From the NCBI GenBank assembly GCA_024693165.1, contig JAILLM010000064.1, forward strand, positions 1 through 14,172: a DNA stretch of 14,172 bases, given 5' to 3'. This document shows, in pieces, positions 13,220 through 14,172 of this stretch; the first letter of the stretch is position 1; every line of letters begins with the position of its first letter. The notes under the pieces are model-generated. The model worked only from the letters and a program-made list of their open reading frames with translations. It was not told the DNA's origin and searched no databases. Position numbers and translations under genes: made by a program. The DNA comes from Bacilli bacterium (GTDB taxonomy: Bacteria; Bacillota_I; Bacilli_A; RF39; UBA660).

Positions 13220-14172
13220 CTAACGGATTTTACCTTACCTTTTGCATCAATTTCAAAGCCATGATCTTCATAGAAATCAGTGTCGACTGGCATTTTCTTG
13301 TTTTCAAGTTTTTCTTCAATGAATCCTTTACATACTTCATAAATAATTGTAAAGCAAGGAACACCTATTAATAATCCAATAACACCGAAGAATCCACCAA
13401 ATAATGTAATTGCAAATAATACCCAGAATGATGGTAATCCAGTTGCATTACTTTGAATTCTTGGAGTAATTAAATTAGCATCTATTTGTTGTAAACAAAT
13501 AATAAATGCTACAAATATAACTGCCATAATTGGATCTACTACTGCAAGTAATAATGCACTTGGAATTGTTCCAATATAAGGTCCAAAATATGGAATTAAA
13601 TCTGTAAGTCCAATAATAACAGCAATAAGTACTGCATATGGGAATCTACAAATAATTAAAAATGAGAATGTACATAAAGCAACGATTGATGAATCAGTCA
13701 CTTTACCTACCATAAACTTTAAGAAAATTGAATTAACATGCTCAACATTATCAATAAATTTATTTACTTTATCAACATTGAAAAATGCATATAAAGTTTT
13801 TCTAATACCAGCTCCGAAGTTCTTAGTATTAGCTAAAATATAAACAGCAAATACAATACCAATTAGTATATTTAAGAATCCTTTAAATGCTCCAATAATA
13901 CCACTAGAAATCTTAGTTAAACTAGTTTGAGCGAATGGTAATACATTACTCTTCAAGTTAGTAAAAACATCACTAATCATTGAACTATACTTTTCAGCAT
14001 TCTCACCATTGCTTAATACTTTATTAATATAATCTGTTAATTGATTAACATAAGAATCACTATTATTAATTAAACTAATAATACTAGTTAATAATTGTGG
14101 AATAATTATACTAATAATAGTAGATAATACAATAAATACAATTGCTAAAGCAGTTGCAATTGAAGCATTTCT
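13213..14172 (-). CDS. AI-2E family transporter, N-terminus beyond window
   Basis: C-terminal 319 residues of an AI-2E (YdiK/PerM/TqsA-like) membrane protein. The reading frame stays open to the window edge: the 64 codons upstream of the Met at 13980 have no stop and encode another hydrophobic helix followed by a soluble segment, as this family does. That Met is therefore internal and the gene is cut by the window. Diagnostic blocks are DLIPYFGPYIG (visible residues 191-201), the LITPRIQSNATGLP segment (about 234-247) and the glycine-rich helix FGGFFGVIGLLIGVP. Members have been linked to signal export, quorum molecules or Na+/H+ exchange, so the substrate is open. In Bacillus the gene before rlmN is rsmB; here it is this transporter, in a separate transcript. 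Confidence 0.88.
   Translation of the reverse strand, partial: RNASIATALAIVFIVLSTIISIIIPQLLTSIISLINNSDSYVNQLTDYINKVLSNGENAEKYSSMISDVFTNLKSNVLPFAQTSLTKISSGIIGAFKGFLNILIGIVFAVYILANTKNFGAGIRKTLYAFFNVDKVNKFIDNVEHVNSIFLKFMVGKVTDSSIVALCTFSFLIICRFPYAVLIAVIIGLTDLIPYFGPYIGTIPSALLLAVVDPIMAVIFVAFIICLQQIDANLITPRIQSNATGLPSFWVLFAITLFGGFFGVIGLLIGVPCFTIIYEVCKGFIEEKLENKKMPVDTDFYEDHGFEIDAKGKVKSVRE

Noticed and set aside
13213..13980. AI-2E gene as a complete 255-residue protein starting at 13980
   Set aside because: The frame continues without a stop to the window edge and the added residues form an expected helix, so the start is outside the window.
1..14172. tRNA, rRNA, riboswitch, CRISPR, insertion sequence or prophage content
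   Set aside because: None seen on reading both strands: all gaps are short and explained by promoters and terminators, and every long frame is a housekeeping or membrane protein gene.

Overview
The window is AT-rich DNA with short gaps, Gram-positive style Shine-Dalgarno sequences (GGAGG, AGGTG) and intrinsic terminators. It carries the Firmicutes gene order rlmN-prpC-prkC-rsgA-rpe. TGG encodes Trp and TGA is used as a stop, so the standard bacterial code applies. I infer a low-GC Firmicute (Bacilli or Clostridia-like, perhaps a gut lineage); the species cannot be told from the sequence.

Layout. (1) Positions 1-3815, plus strand: an MMPL/RND-type membrane transporter, overlapped by 8 nt by a secreted protein with two arms of exact Leu-x-x-Gly heptads, closed by a terminator. 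(2) Positions 3906-4476, minus: a monocistronic GNAT acetyltransferase. (3) Positions 4521-6836, minus: a three-gene membrane operon, transcribed as a small multidrug export/DedA-like protein (PF06695 type), then a Mbeg1-like (DUF2974) alpha/beta hydrolase, then a Pr6Pr/FAR-17a-like membrane protein. (4) Positions 6815-8107, minus: a double-domain CmpB-type membrane protein. (5) Positions 8107-13183, minus: the rlmN-prpC-prkC-rsgA-rpe operon, packed with 1-, 4- and 32-nt overlaps and one 3-nt gap. (6) Positions 13192-14172, minus: the C-terminal 319 residues of an AI-2E family transporter whose start lies beyond the window.

How the genes work together. The PrkC kinase (three PASTA domains) and PrpC phosphatase form the cell-wall-sensing Ser/Thr phosphorylation switch. 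They are co-transcribed with ribosome genes (rlmN for 23S rRNA/tRNA methylation, rsgA for 30S maturation) and with rpe of the pentose phosphate pathway. The remaining genes are mainly envelope proteins, several without an assigned function.

The most notable signals are: all six intrinsic terminators contain the stop codon of the gene they end; promoters sit directly against, and in one case inside, the upstream terminator; a two-gene MMPL plus heptad-repeat module; and an rsgA/rpe overlap that coincides with a changed, normally conserved, Rpe motif. No RNA genes, insertion sequences, CRISPR arrays or prophage genes were seen, and no gene-free stretch exceeds about 120 bases.
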